64,000 bases of DNA from Limnobacter sp. 130 (lineage in GTDB: Bacteria; Pseudomonadota; Gammaproteobacteria; Burkholderiales; Burkholderiaceae_B). Under the pieces are notes generated by a model, which was not told the DNA's origin, made no database searches, and was given only the letters and a program-made list of their open reading frames with translations. The DNA lies in NCBI RefSeq assembly GCF_902506325.1, contig NZ_LR732331.1, positions 1 through 64,000 of the forward strand, read 5' to 3'. Position numbers and translations under genes: made by a program. Positions 36,450-44,768 of this stretch are shown in pieces; the stretch's first letter is position 1; each line of letters opens with the position of its first letter.

Positions 36450-37004
36450 TCAGTCGCGTTTGCGAAAGCTAAGTAATACTTCACCCAGCTCTATACCGAA
36501 CTTGCTCATGGTGGCACGGTTCAGCATCACCTTGTCGTCCATCTGGTACATCCAGTCGTCGAACTGCACCTCGTAGGTGGTGCCGTCCACGGGCAGCAGC
36601 ATGGTGTACTTCCATTGAAATGCATTGCCGGAAGTTTCTCCGTTGGCTTGCCCCAATACATCGCCAGCCGTGCCGGTGTATTTGTTGCCGTCTTTTTTCA
36701 GCGTCCACACCCGTTTTTGTGTGGTGCCGTCGGAGTAAGTAAAGTCTTCATCCAGCACGCCGGTGTTGCCGTCCCAAGTGCATTTCATCACCACTGTAAA
36801 CCGCTTCACTACTTTGCCAGATCGGTCCTGAAACACACCCCAGGCGTCAATGGTGCCATTGAAATATTCTTTCAGGTCCAGCACCGGTTTTTCTTGTGCA
36901 TAGTCGGTGGGTTGCGGGCTTGCGCACGCTGTTAAAACCAGTGCGCCGGCCAAGGCGAGGAAAGCCAGTTGCAGCTTGCGTGCCCATTGTTGTGCGTAAA
37001 TCAT
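36450..37004 (-). CDS. DUF3833 lipoprotein
   Basis: 184 residues. Lipoprotein signal with lipobox LTAC, then a single beta-rich domain (LKEYFNGTIDAWGVFQDRSGKVVKRF) characteristic of DUF3833, which has lipocalin-like character. Probably attached to a membrane on the periplasmic side. Its ATG overlaps the MFS stop. Genes of this family are seen near SDR and CFA-like genes in other Proteobacteria; function not described. Confidence 0.85.
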   Translation of the reverse strand: MIYAQQWARKLQLAFLALAGALVLTACASPQPTDYAQEKPVLDLKEYFNGTIDAWGVFQDRSGKVVKRFTVVMKCTWDGNTGVLDEDFTYSDGTTQKRVWTLKKDGNKYTGTAGDVLGQANGETSGNAFQWKYTMLLPVDGTTYEVQFDDWMYQMDDKVMLNRATMSKFGIELGEVLLSFRKRD

Positions 37005-38386
37005 GCAGTACTCCCGATTGCTGTGTTGCTTGTGGTTTGGTTCAGGCTGGCCAGACCGCTACGGCCCAACAGCACAATGGCCAGAAGCTTCAGTGCACAA
37101 GGCACCAAGGCGTACACCCACAGCAGCGGGTCGTTGGCCAATTGTTGTAACAGCCCCATGTTTTGATAGGTCTCGGTTGTTGCCATGTCGGCCGAATAAC
37201 TGAACCATTGCAAGGTGCCCAGCGCAAAGCTGGGTGCCAGCGCCAAATTGAATTTGTTGATCCAGTTCCAAAGTCCGAAATAGGTGCCTTCTGTTTTACC
37301 GCGCTCGCCGTTTTCTTCAATCAAGCGTGCCACCAATGCGGCAGGCAGCGACAGGTCTGCGCCCAATGCAAAGCCAGTGACAATGCACACAAGCAGGTAA
37401 CCCGCCAGGTCGCCTTCTCCGAGTACGATCACAATGATGAAGGCTGGAATGGACAAAATCATGCCCAAGAGCCATGCCCGAGCCAGGCCGATTTTGCTGG
37501 AAAGCCAAACCCAGAACACAGTGGATGCTGCACCCACCAAAAAGTACACAGCAAGCACCCATTGGTCGGAATCGCCCAAACCCAGTCGGTCGCGCATGTA
37601 AAAAGGCACCAGCGTGGCGGGCAATGCAGCGGCCAGGCCATTGCACAAAAACACACCCATCAGTTTTCGGAAGTTTTGCCTGCGCAAAGGTTGAACAATA
37701 TCGGCAAACCCCTTGCGGATGGCCGCCAATGCGCCAGCTTGCACATGGTTGAATGTTTGAGCCAGAGCACTTACCGGCTGTTGCGCGCTACGATCGGGTT
37801 GGGGTGAAAACTTCAAGAGCAAGAACATGCCTATCACCAGCATCACCGCGAACACCGTGAATATCAGGCCTGCGTTCGTTTCAAGCGCCAACGACACGGC
37901 GAACACCACACCCAGAATGCCCACGCCTTCACGCACCGCCACGTACGTTGACCGTTCCTTGTCGGTGTGGCCCAATTCTGCCCCCCAGGCTTGGTAGGCA
38001 ATGCTGGCAAAACTGTAGCCCAGGTGCACCACAATCAAACTCACCATCAGGCTGGCTGCGTATTCAGTCGGGTTGCTACCCAAGGGAAAAAATACACCCG
38101 CCATACCCAGCAACAGCAAAGGCACCGCAAGCAGCAGGGGAAGGGCGTACCGGTTGCCCTGGCCGCTGCGGCGATCCACCCACAAACCAATTGCGGGGTC
38201 GAGTACAGCATCGAGCAGGCGTGACAACAGCAAAATAATGCCCACCCATGCCGATGGAACTTCGTAAATTCGGGAGTACAGGTAGGGCACCTGAATATAG
38301 ATGGGTACTGCCACGGCGCCCAAGGCCCAGCCCAGAAGGCCATAATTCAGCAGGTCTTTGGCGCTGGTTCGGGGCATTGGGTTCAT
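37001..38386 (-). CDS. MFS transporter of the GPH (MelB-like) type
   Basis: 461 residues, about 12 membrane helices. The N-terminal segment LLLSRLLDAVLDPAIGLWVDRR matches the MelB-like signature with the acidic residues used for cation coupling in sugar symporters. In a lipid-modification operon it could instead move a lipid or precursor; this is inference. 16 bases after the chalcone-isomerase-like gene. Confidence 0.88.
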   Translation of the reverse strand: MNPMPRTSAKDLLNYGLLGWALGAVAVPIYIQVPYLYSRIYEVPSAWVGIILLLSRLLDAVLDPAIGLWVDRRSGQGNRYALPLLLAVPLLLLGMAGVFFPLGSNPTEYAASLMVSLIVVHLGYSFASIAYQAWGAELGHTDKERSTYVAVREGVGILGVVFAVSLALETNAGLIFTVFAVMLVIGMFLLLKFSPQPDRSAQQPVSALAQTFNHVQAGALAAIRKGFADIVQPLRRQNFRKLMGVFLCNGLAAALPATLVPFYMRDRLGLGDSDQWVLAVYFLVGAASTVFWVWLSSKIGLARAWLLGMILSIPAFIIVIVLGEGDLAGYLLVCIVTGFALGADLSLPAALVARLIEENGERGKTEGTYFGLWNWINKFNLALAPSFALGTLQWFSYSADMATTETYQNMGLLQQLANDPLLWVYALVPCALKLLAIVLLGRSGLASLNQTTSNTAIGSTA

Positions 38387-38402
38387 GTCGGCGGGGCCGT
38401 GA

Positions 38403-38972
38403 TTAACGCTTCAAGCCAATCAGTTCGCGGCGCATTTCGGGCGCAGAGGTTTTTGGGTCCAACCAAATGCCCATGAACGCCTCGGCCAGTTCCGGGTCAT
38501 CTACTTTGGCCAGGGGCAGGCCATTGCGAAAAAACAGTACGCCTTTGCCGGGCGTGAATAGCGCACTCAAGGTGTGCCCCTTTTCCACATTTGGAAAGAT
38601 TGATGTCAACTTCACCCGCCAACCTTGGCGTTGCACCTCGGTGCCCGCGCCAATTTCTTCCATTTCCTCAATGCTGCGTTCGGCAATGTCGCTGCCGTCA
38701 AAGTCTCTGGCATATTTCAGTTCAAGCCATGCGGGGTCGCGCTTGTAGTTGAATCCTTCGGGGTCGGTGTTGGACCACAATTGGCCGTCGTACACACGCA
38801 GGCCAAACCAGCGAAGTGTGCCATGGCCCATCCGTTTCGCGTTCTCAATGGTTTGAATGACTTGTTTGGGCGGCGCATTCAAATTGCTGTTGGCCAGGGC
38901 CAGGGGCGCTGTGCCCAGCAAGGTCAGGCCTAGCAAAACATGTTGAATGAACTGGGCCGGGAACAACTTCAT
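38403..38972 (-). CDS. Chalcone isomerase-like exported protein
   Basis: 189 residues. Signal peptide (LGLTLLGTAPLALA, cleaved before NSN), then a domain with GTLRWFGLRVYDGQLW, LELKYARDFDGSDIAERSIEEM and TPGKGVLFFRNG, matching the bacterial chalcone-isomerase-like family. In plants related folds bind fatty acids, so a periplasmic fatty-acid-binding role is conceivable. The ATG overlaps the CFA-like stop. Confidence 0.85.
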   Translation of the reverse strand: MKLFPAQFIQHVLLGLTLLGTAPLALANSNLNAPPKQVIQTIENAKRMGHGTLRWFGLRVYDGQLWSNTDPEGFNYKRDPAWLELKYARDFDGSDIAERSIEEMEEIGAGTEVQRQGWRVKLTSIFPNVEKGHTLSALFTPGKGVLFFRNGLPLAKVDDPELAEAFMGIWLDPKTSAPEMRRELIGLKR

Positions 38973-40195
38973 TGGTTTTCCACCTTCTCGAGGTAAAACT
39001 GGATGACATCGGTGCTTTCATATTCAAAGCCAGCTTCGCAGTAGGCCAGGTAAAACTCCCAGGTGCGAATGAACGGATCGTCAAAGCCCTGATTTTTTAC
39101 TTGCTCCAGCGTTTTCATGAACTGAGAGCGCCAGCGACGCAATGTCTCAGCATAGTCTTTCCCGAAGGCTTTTTCCGACACCACGCGCAATCCATGCTTT
39201 TCTGCCATGGCTCTGAATTTTGCGGGTGAAGGCAACATGCCGCCCGGGAAAATATACTGCTGAATAAAGTCCGTGCCTTTGCGATAACGGTCAAACAGCT
39301 CGTCTTGAATCACAATGGTTTGAATTGCCGCTTTGCCACCATTCTTCAGCAAGCGGTTTACCGACTGGAAATAGGCGGGCCAATATTCTTCGCCCACCGC
39401 TTCAAACATTTCAATGGATGCAATGTGGTCGAATTGGCCACGGCAATCCCTGTAATCCTGAAGACGGAAATCGGCCTGCTCAGCAAAACCCTGTTTTGCC
39501 AAACGCGCTTTGGCAAAAGCCAGTTGTTCAGTCGACAGGGTCAAGCCGACCAGGCTGGCACCTGCTGCGCATGCTTTCTCGGCGAATCCGCCCCAGCCAC
39601 ATCCAATTTCCAGAACCTGCTCGCCCGTCTGGGGTGTCAGGTAATTCAACATGGCTTCGTATTTGGCATGCTGCGCTTGTTCCAGACTCAGGCTGGTGTT
39701 GCCGTCAAAAAGGGCGCTGGAATAAGTCATTGTGGGGTCTAGCCACAATTGGTAGAACGGGTTGCCCAAGTCGTAGTGGGCATGGATGTTTTTCTTGGCC
39801 TGAGCCTTGGTGTTGCGATTCAACAAATGTTTGATTTTGTAAGCAATACTGCCCAGAAAACTGCCATAAATCACTGTTTCCACTGCTTTGCGGTTTTCAA
39901 GAAACACGCCCAATACCGAAGCAATGTCATGTGTTTCCCACTCGCCTGCAATGTAGGCTTCGGCAAAGCCGATGTCACCTGCTTTCAGTGCGCGCTGGCA
40001 TACCGCCCACGAGTTCAATTTGATTTTCGCACTGGGTTGGTCTTCTTCGCCCCCAAACAGCAGGTGCACGCCTTCAGGAGTCACAATCTCCAGGCGTCCC
40101 TTCTTGAGTTTGGTCAGCAATTTCAGGGTCCACTGTGCCGATGACGGTGCATGGCTGGGCAGTCGAAACTGGGAAAAAGTAATGGCTTGAGTCAT
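38969..40195 (-). CDS. Cyclopropane-fatty-acid-synthase-like methyltransferase
   Basis: 408 residues. SAM-binding motif VLEIGCGWGGFAEKA (194-208), the family segment HYDLGNPFYQLWLD (140-153) and the catalytic glutamate in EMFEAVG (Glu264). Two residues that hold the bicarbonate ion in E. coli Cfa are changed: its Cys139 is Ser160 here (TYSSALF) and its His266 is Gln291 (AAIQTIV). It should methylate unsaturated acyl chains, but cyclopropane formation is not assured; a methyl-branched or furan fatty acid route is an alternative. Fourth gene from the 3' end of an overlapping block with DUF1365 and the FAD enzyme. Confidence 0.88.
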   Translation of the reverse strand: MTQAITFSQFRLPSHAPSSAQWTLKLLTKLKKGRLEIVTPEGVHLLFGGEEDQPSAKIKLNSWAVCQRALKAGDIGFAEAYIAGEWETHDIASVLGVFLENRKAVETVIYGSFLGSIAYKIKHLLNRNTKAQAKKNIHAHYDLGNPFYQLWLDPTMTYSSALFDGNTSLSLEQAQHAKYEAMLNYLTPQTGEQVLEIGCGWGGFAEKACAAGASLVGLTLSTEQLAFAKARLAKQGFAEQADFRLQDYRDCRGQFDHIASIEMFEAVGEEYWPAYFQSVNRLLKNGGKAAIQTIVIQDELFDRYRKGTDFIQQYIFPGGMLPSPAKFRAMAEKHGLRVVSEKAFGKDYAETLRRWRSQFMKTLEQVKNQGFDDPFIRTWEFYLAYCEAGFEYESTDVIQFYLEKVENQ

Positions 40196-41010
40196 GCTTC
40201 GAGTTCAGTCTGCGTAATTGTTTGACGGGGTGGGGCAGGCTTGCCATGAAACTTCGCGCCTTTAAACAGCAGTTTCACCGCTTGCCAATGAATTTTTGCG
40301 ATTACAGCCAATGTAAACCAGCCGTATTTCAATAAGGTTTTACCCCAGAGCAGGGTGTTTGGATGCACCAGTTCGCCGCTAACACTGGTGCTGAGCTGTT
40401 GAATGGAGCCTTCAAAGTAGTTGATTCGCGCCATGGTTCGGTTCGCACTGCTTGCAAACCTGAACTCGTAACGCCCTGAAACCGGGAAGAAAGGCGAAAC
40501 GTGAAATTCTTTCCTAGCGTGCAACAACATGCCCTTGTTCAGTGGTGCCTGGCTTTCAGGTGCAGTGAGCAAGTAAAAATGCCGTTCACCAAAGGTGTTG
40601 TTCACCTCGCACATCACAGCGCGACACTGTTGTGCTTCATCGTGAAAGTACCAAAAGCTGACTGGGTTGAATACATAGCCAAATACTTTGGGAAAGGTGT
40701 GCAAATGCACTTCACCTTGAAGCGATCTGCCTGTTTTTGCCTCAACTTTGGACACCAGTTCAGTCACAAACTCAGGAAACTTCAGCGCGTGGGGTTCAAA
40801 TCCATAATTGCTGGCAGACACCGACACCAAACCCCGGCCATCGATCACTGGGTAAGCGTGCGCTGGTTTTGGTTCATGCAGGGTCGAGAAGGTCAGGCGC
40901 ACAAAGCACGCGCCCGTGGTAAAGCCATTGGGCTTGGGAAGTGACCGGTGATGCTTCACCAGGCCCCAAGCCAGTTTTACATTGCTGAGTTGAAAACGCT
41001 CTTGCGCCAT
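40192..41010 (-). CDS. DUF1365 protein
   Basis: 272 residues. Family features FPKVFGYVFNPVSFWYFHD and ARKEFHVSPFFPVSGRYEF are clear. No catalytic function is established. DUF1365 genes accompany an FAD oxidoreductase and a CFA-like methyltransferase in many Proteobacteria. The start ATG at 41010 overlaps the FAD enzyme stop by one base (TGATG), excluding the longer reading. Confidence 0.92.
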   Translation of the reverse strand: MAQERFQLSNVKLAWGLVKHHRSLPKPNGFTTGACFVRLTFSTLHEPKPAHAYPVIDGRGLVSVSASNYGFEPHALKFPEFVTELVSKVEAKTGRSLQGEVHLHTFPKVFGYVFNPVSFWYFHDEAQQCRAVMCEVNNTFGERHFYLLTAPESQAPLNKGMLLHARKEFHVSPFFPVSGRYEFRFASSANRTMARINYFEGSIQQLSTSVSGELVHPNTLLWGKTLLKYGWFTLAVIAKIHWQAVKLLFKGAKFHGKPAPPRQTITQTELEA

Positions 41011-42323
41011 CAAGCTGCCTTCTGTTTGATTTTCGCCAGTTTGTCGATCAACGCACGCGCTGCATTCAAGCCCGAAGTGTGACCATCTTCGTGGAAACCA
41101 TACTTCATCCACGCACCTGCCAAGTAGACATTGTTCAAGCCTTGAAGTTCGCTTAAGACCTGTTGTGCTTGAACCGCAGGCACATCGAACACTGGGTGAG
41201 AGTAATGAATTTCCCGAAATACCTGCTTCGCGTCAGGTTGAATAATCGGGTTCAAGGTCACAAAAATCGGCTTTTCAACAGGCAGGGGTTGTAGCAAGTT
41301 GCTCCAATAGGTCACCGACACGCTCGGTTGCGGATTCAGCACATCGCTCAAGTAATTCCACGATGACCAGGTACTCCGTGTTTTGGGCATCAGCTTCACG
41401 TCGGTGTGCAGATAGGCCACGTTCGGCTGGTACTTAATGTGTTGCAACTGCGCCTTTTGCAGGTCGTTGCCTTTCAGCATGCCCAGCGCCTCATCACTGT
41501 GGCAGGCCACGATGACATAGTCAAACTCTTGCTCGCCCAGCTTTGTCTTCACGGCGGGTTTTGTGCCCGTGGTGTCAACTTCAAGTACGGGTGTGTTCGA
41601 GTGGACCAAATCGACGAAAGGCAATATTTTTTGCACGTAATTGCGTGCCCCGTTTTTCACGGTGAACCATTTGGGCCGGTCGTTGACTTGCAGCAAACCA
41701 TGGTTGTGGCAAAACTGAATGAACGTGGCCAGCGGAAAGGCCAGCATTTGCTCACTGGGGCAAGACCATATGGCCGCCGCCATGGGTATCAAATACCAGT
41801 CGCGGAATTCTGCACTGTATTTTTCTTCAACCAGATAATCACCAAGGTGCATTTTTGCCTTGCTCTGGAAAAGAGCGGCTCGACCTGCATCAGCCACCAT
41901 GGCGGTTGCTTCTTTGTTGAAGCGCACAATGTCCAGCAACATGCGCAGAAAGCGCGGGCGCAACAAATTGCGGCGCTGCGCAAATACAGTATTCAGGTTG
42001 GTGCCAGCCCATTCAATGTTCAGCTCGGGCAAACACACTGAAAAAGACATGTCCGATTCCACGGTTTCAACCGCCAACTCATCGAACAAGCGGATCAGGT
42101 TGGGGTAGGTGCGCTCGTTGTAAACCAGAAAACCGGTGTCCACGGCAACCTGCTTGCCTTCCACTTCAATATCAACCGTGTTGGTGTGGCCGCCAATGTA
42201 CGCATTGGCCTCAAACAGGGTGGTGTGTGCATGGTCTCGTAGCGCATAAGCGGCTGTCAGACCGGAAATACCACCACCTACAATGGCGACTTTCGGCAGC
42301 AGTTCTTTTGAATTCTTGGTCAT
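41010..42323 (-). CDS. FAD-dependent oxidoreductase (amine-oxidase fold)
   Basis: 437 residues. N-terminal dinucleotide-binding motif KVAIVGGGISGLTAAYAL and second FAD motif GYTNTVDIEV-like region (GGHTNTVDIEVEGKQV), C-terminal motif NVYLAGAWMKYGFHEDG. Probably acts on a lipid-linked substrate in sequence with the DUF1365 and methyltransferase products. Start at ATG 42323 places the FAD motif near residue 12; an earlier ATG at 42365 is possible. First gene of the eight-gene operon, 54 bases downstream of a perfect palindrome. Confidence 0.9.
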   Translation of the reverse strand: MTKNSKELLPKVAIVGGGISGLTAAYALRDHAHTTLFEANAYIGGHTNTVDIEVEGKQVAVDTGFLVYNERTYPNLIRLFDELAVETVESDMSFSVCLPELNIEWAGTNLNTVFAQRRNLLRPRFLRMLLDIVRFNKEATAMVADAGRAALFQSKAKMHLGDYLVEEKYSAEFRDWYLIPMAAAIWSCPSEQMLAFPLATFIQFCHNHGLLQVNDRPKWFTVKNGARNYVQKILPFVDLVHSNTPVLEVDTTGTKPAVKTKLGEQEFDYVIVACHSDEALGMLKGNDLQKAQLQHIKYQPNVAYLHTDVKLMPKTRSTWSSWNYLSDVLNPQPSVSVTYWSNLLQPLPVEKPIFVTLNPIIQPDAKQVFREIHYSHPVFDVPAVQAQQVLSELQGLNNVYLAGAWMKYGFHEDGHTSGLNAARALIDKLAKIKQKAA

Positions 42324-42376
42324 TTGTACTCGGTGTTGAAAAAAGGCAAGGGTTTTTACCAGCATCCTAACCTTTT

Positions 42377-42392
42377 ATTTACTGCAGTAAAT
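42377..42392. promoter_or_regulatory. Perfect 16-bp palindrome upstream of the FAD/DUF1365/CFA operon
   Basis: ATTTACTGCAGTAAAT is self-complementary and lies 54 bases upstream of the FAD gene start, in a 117-base gap. A perfect 16-base palindrome is unlikely by chance in so short a gap, so it is a good candidate for a dimeric regulator site; the regulator is unproven. Confidence 0.5.
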
Positions 42393-42440
42393 GAATTTGA
42401 CCCCGGCTTTTGAAGCCAGGGCCAACTTACCTCTTACTTC

Positions 42441-43244
42441 TTACTTTTCTTGACGTTTGTCCTCTTCTATCCAGGCCACCGCAGAATGATTGTGGATCGA
42501 TTCAAAGTTTTCACTTTCAATTCGATAGGCCATAACCTTTTTGCTGGCTCTCAAACGAATGGCCACGTCGCGCACCAAGTCTTCAACAAATTTCGGATTG
42601 TCGTAAGCGCGCTCGGTCACATATTTCTCGTCAGGGCGCTTGAGCAAGCCCCACAGTTCGCAAGAAGCCGATTCTTCCGCCATGCGGATCAGTTCTTCCA
42701 CCGCAATGTTGTCGGCCACCAAAGCCCGAATCGTGATGTGACTGCGCTGGTTGTGGGCACCATATTCGGAAATCTTTTTGGAGCAAGGGCATAAGCTGGT
42801 GACCGGAACCACCACAGTCATGAAAACATCGGTCGACTTGCCGTTGTTGTCCGCTTCAAGCGTGACTTCATAATCCAGCAAACTGGCCACACCCGAGACG
42901 GGCGCAACCTTGCGCACGAAGTAGGGAAACTTCATGGTGATGGTGCCCGCGCTCGAATCAAGTCGCTGAAGCATGTCATGCATCATGTGCTTCATGCCCT
43001 GCGGGGTCAGTGCGCTTTCTTGCGATTGCAGAATTTCCAGAAAGCGCGACATGTGGGTGCCTTTTACATCGCTAGGCAAAAATACCGACATGTCAATCGT
43101 GGCCACAGAGGGTTGGGGGCCTTCCAGGGTTTCAACGATAATCGGGTGTTTGATCGCACGCACGCCGACGCGCTGAATGGCAATGTTGCGCTTGTCCGCG
43201 CGTGATTGTTCGTCAGGTAAAAATAGTCCGTCCGGTGCATTCAT
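42441..43244 (-). CDS. folE2: GTP cyclohydrolase FolE2 (type IB)
   Basis: 267 residues. FolE2 features: [16 protein letters not shown] and the catalytic Cys in [20 protein letters not shown]. It converts GTP to dihydroneopterin triphosphate, the entry to folates and pterins, using metals other than zinc. The start at ATG 43244 has GGAG nine bases upstream; a TTG five codons earlier is the alternative. It is divergent from the MerR regulator. Here it probably supplies pterin or folate under light stress rather than under zinc limitation. Confidence 0.92.
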   Translation of the reverse strand: MNAPDGLFLPDEQSRADKRNIAIQRVGVRAIKHPIIVETLEGPQPSVATIDMSVFLPSDVKGTHMSRFLEILQSQESALTPQGMKHMMHDMLQRLDSSAGTITMKFPYFVRKVAPVSGVASLLDYEVTLEADNNGKSTDVFMTVVVPVTSLCPCSKKISEYGAHNQRSHITIRALVADNIAVEELIRMAEESASCELWGLLKRPDEKYVTERAYDNPKFVEDLVRDVAIRLRASKKVMAYRIESENFESIHNHSAVAWIEEDKRQEK

Positions 43245-43645
43245 GATGAAGCGCTCCAATAATAATTACTGCTGGTGATTGGATGTGCATCGAGTGCACG
43301 GCGTATTGCCTGTGTAACTTCCTGGCGTGTCGGTGAAACATTGCTTTTGAAGGTTTCCACAACTTGCCGCTTGTGCCATAGACCCAAGCAACGGAGTGCC
43401 CAATACCGGGGTAAACAATGCGGCAGTGTTCCACAGGTTTACCCGGACTGGACTAGACAGATAGTTGTCTTTACAATGTACGAATTCCACTTGAATGTCT
43501 CTATATGTGTGGTTAAATCTCAGCCAATGTGCTAATTTGATTAGCAATCAAGCTTTGAGTTCCATTATTATTCGTTCAGTGTGGCAAGTCAATTTGTCTA
43601 GGACAAAACAAAGATGTTGAAGTTTCACCGTGGTCAGGTTCAGGT
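43245..43645. promoter_or_regulatory. Divergent folE2-merR intergenic region with several inverted repeats
   Basis: A 401-base non-coding gap, the largest in the window. Inverted repeats seen are TTTGTC-TAG-GACAAA (43593-43607, 39 bases before the merR start), TTGATT-AGC-AATCAA (43537-43551), TGCTAA-N5-TTAGCA (43530-43546), AGACA-N6-TGTCT (43455-43470) and GTGCA-N5-TGCAC (43285-43299, about 40 bases before folE2). Five-base arms are expected by chance a few times in this length; the six-base-arm repeats nearest merR are the better operator candidates. I could not identify a convincing -35/-10 pair. No gene seen in it. Confidence 0.5.
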
Positions 43646-44587
43646 ATGAATGAGCGTGCAGATTTAAGCCAACCCTCATTTTCAATAGCAGCAGTCGAGC
43701 GGGACACCGGCTTGCCCAAAGACACCTTGCGTGTTTGGGAGAAACGCTACAACTTTCCCCAACCTGGGCGCGATTCCTTCGGCGAGCGCATTTACTCGAT
43801 CGATCAGGTTGAAAAACTTCGCGTCATCAAGCGCCTTCTGGATGGCGGTCATCGCCCCGGAAAAATCATAGGTTTAAGCATTGATGAGTTGGTCAAGCTG
43901 GCCGAAGTCAGCAGTGCCGGCACTCGCATGAATGTGGCGCCAGACAGTCTCGATGAACTGAACGGCTACATGGAATTGATCAAGCGACACGACGCCGAGG
44001 AGTTCCGACAGACCATGTCGCGCCTTGCACTTACCATGGGTTTGCGCCGTTTTGTGGTTGAGGTGGTGGCTCCGCTTAATGCGATGGTGGGCGATGCTTG
44101 GGCGCGCGGTTACTTTGAAATTTTCGAAGAACACATTTACACCGAAACCATTCAAGTTGTGTTGCGCAATGCCTTGAACACCATTCCCTCCACGCGCAAA
44201 GGCCCCAGGGTGTTGTTAACCACCCTGCCCAATGAGCTGCATGGCTTGGGTTTGTTGATGGCTGAATGTATTTTTTCCATGGAAGGCGCACAGTGCGTTT
44301 CCTTGGGAACTCAAACGCCAACGTATGACATTGTGTTGGCCGCCCGAGCCCAGAACATCAACATTGTGGCCTTGTCTTTCTCTGTCATTCAAAGCTCGCC
44401 TGCGGTGCTCGAGGCCGTTGCCGAGTTGCGAGAGAAATTGCCACCAATGGTTGAAATCTGGTGTGGTGGTTCTTCGACAGCCTTGCGTAAAAAGCCCTCC
44501 GAGGACTTTGTATTGCTCTCCAGCCTGGAGTCCATCAGCGAGTCGATTGCCGATTGGCGCCTGCGCAATAAATTCAATCAACAGTAA
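43646..44587 (+). CDS. MerR-family cobalamin-dependent photoreceptor regulator (CarH/LitR type)
   Basis: 313 residues. N-terminal MerR helix-turn-helix (FSIAAVERDTGLPKDTLRVWEKRY, residues 12-35). The C-terminal half is a B12-binding module: helical bundle with W152-x9-E162-H163 (the W-x9-EH motif of CarH) and a Rossmann-type domain in which His199 (NELHGLG) is placed to coordinate cobalt. In CarH/LitR, adenosylcobalamin holds a DNA-bound tetramer that falls apart in light. Neighbours (photolyase, folE2, CFA-like operon) are typical light-induced genes. Start at ATG 43646; 39 bases upstream is a candidate operator. Confidence 0.9.
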   Translation: MNERADLSQPSFSIAAVERDTGLPKDTLRVWEKRYNFPQPGRDSFGERIYSIDQVEKLRVIKRLLDGGHRPGKIIGLSIDELVKLAEVSSAGTRMNVAPDSLDELNGYMELIKRHDAEEFRQTMSRLALTMGLRRFVVEVVAPLNAMVGDAWARGYFEIFEEHIYTETIQVVLRNALNTIPSTRKGPRVLLTTLPNELHGLGLLMAECIFSMEGAQCVSLGTQTPTYDIVLAARAQNINIVALSFSVIQSSPAVLEAVAELREKLPPMVEIWCGGSSTALRKKPSEDFVLLSSLESISESIADWRLRNKFNQQ

Positions 44588-44592
44588 GTGTT

Positions 44593-44760
44593 GTGGCCAG
44601 TAAGCAGCAGTCGTACAAGGGCAATAAATCGTATTTGCCCAGCAAGCCTTGCGTGGCTTGCGGCAAGGAAATGACTTGGCGAAAAAACTGGGCCAAGAAT
44701 TGGGATGAAGTGAAGTATTGTTCAGACGCCTGCCGCAAGGCAGCCCCAAAAAAGCAGTAG
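44593..44760 (+). CDS. DUF2256 zinc-ribbon-like small protein
   Basis: 55 residues, GTG start at 44593 five bases after the merR stop. The reading frame holds LPSKPCVACGKEMTWRKNW and WDEVKYCSDACRK, i.e. a C-x2-C and C-x3-C pair with the conserved tryptophans of DUF2256. Such proteins are regularly encoded beside cryptochrome/photolyase genes; their function is not known. Eight bases separate its stop from the photolyase start. Confidence 0.88.
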   Translation: MASKQQSYKGNKSYLPSKPCVACGKEMTWRKNWAKNWDEVKYCSDACRKAAPKKQ

Positions 44761-44768
44761 TCAATAAT

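Noticed and set aside
43275-43535. Small open frames within the folE2-merR gap
   Set aside because: They lack ribosome-binding sites, have cysteine- and arginine-rich shadow composition, and overlap the likely regulatory region.
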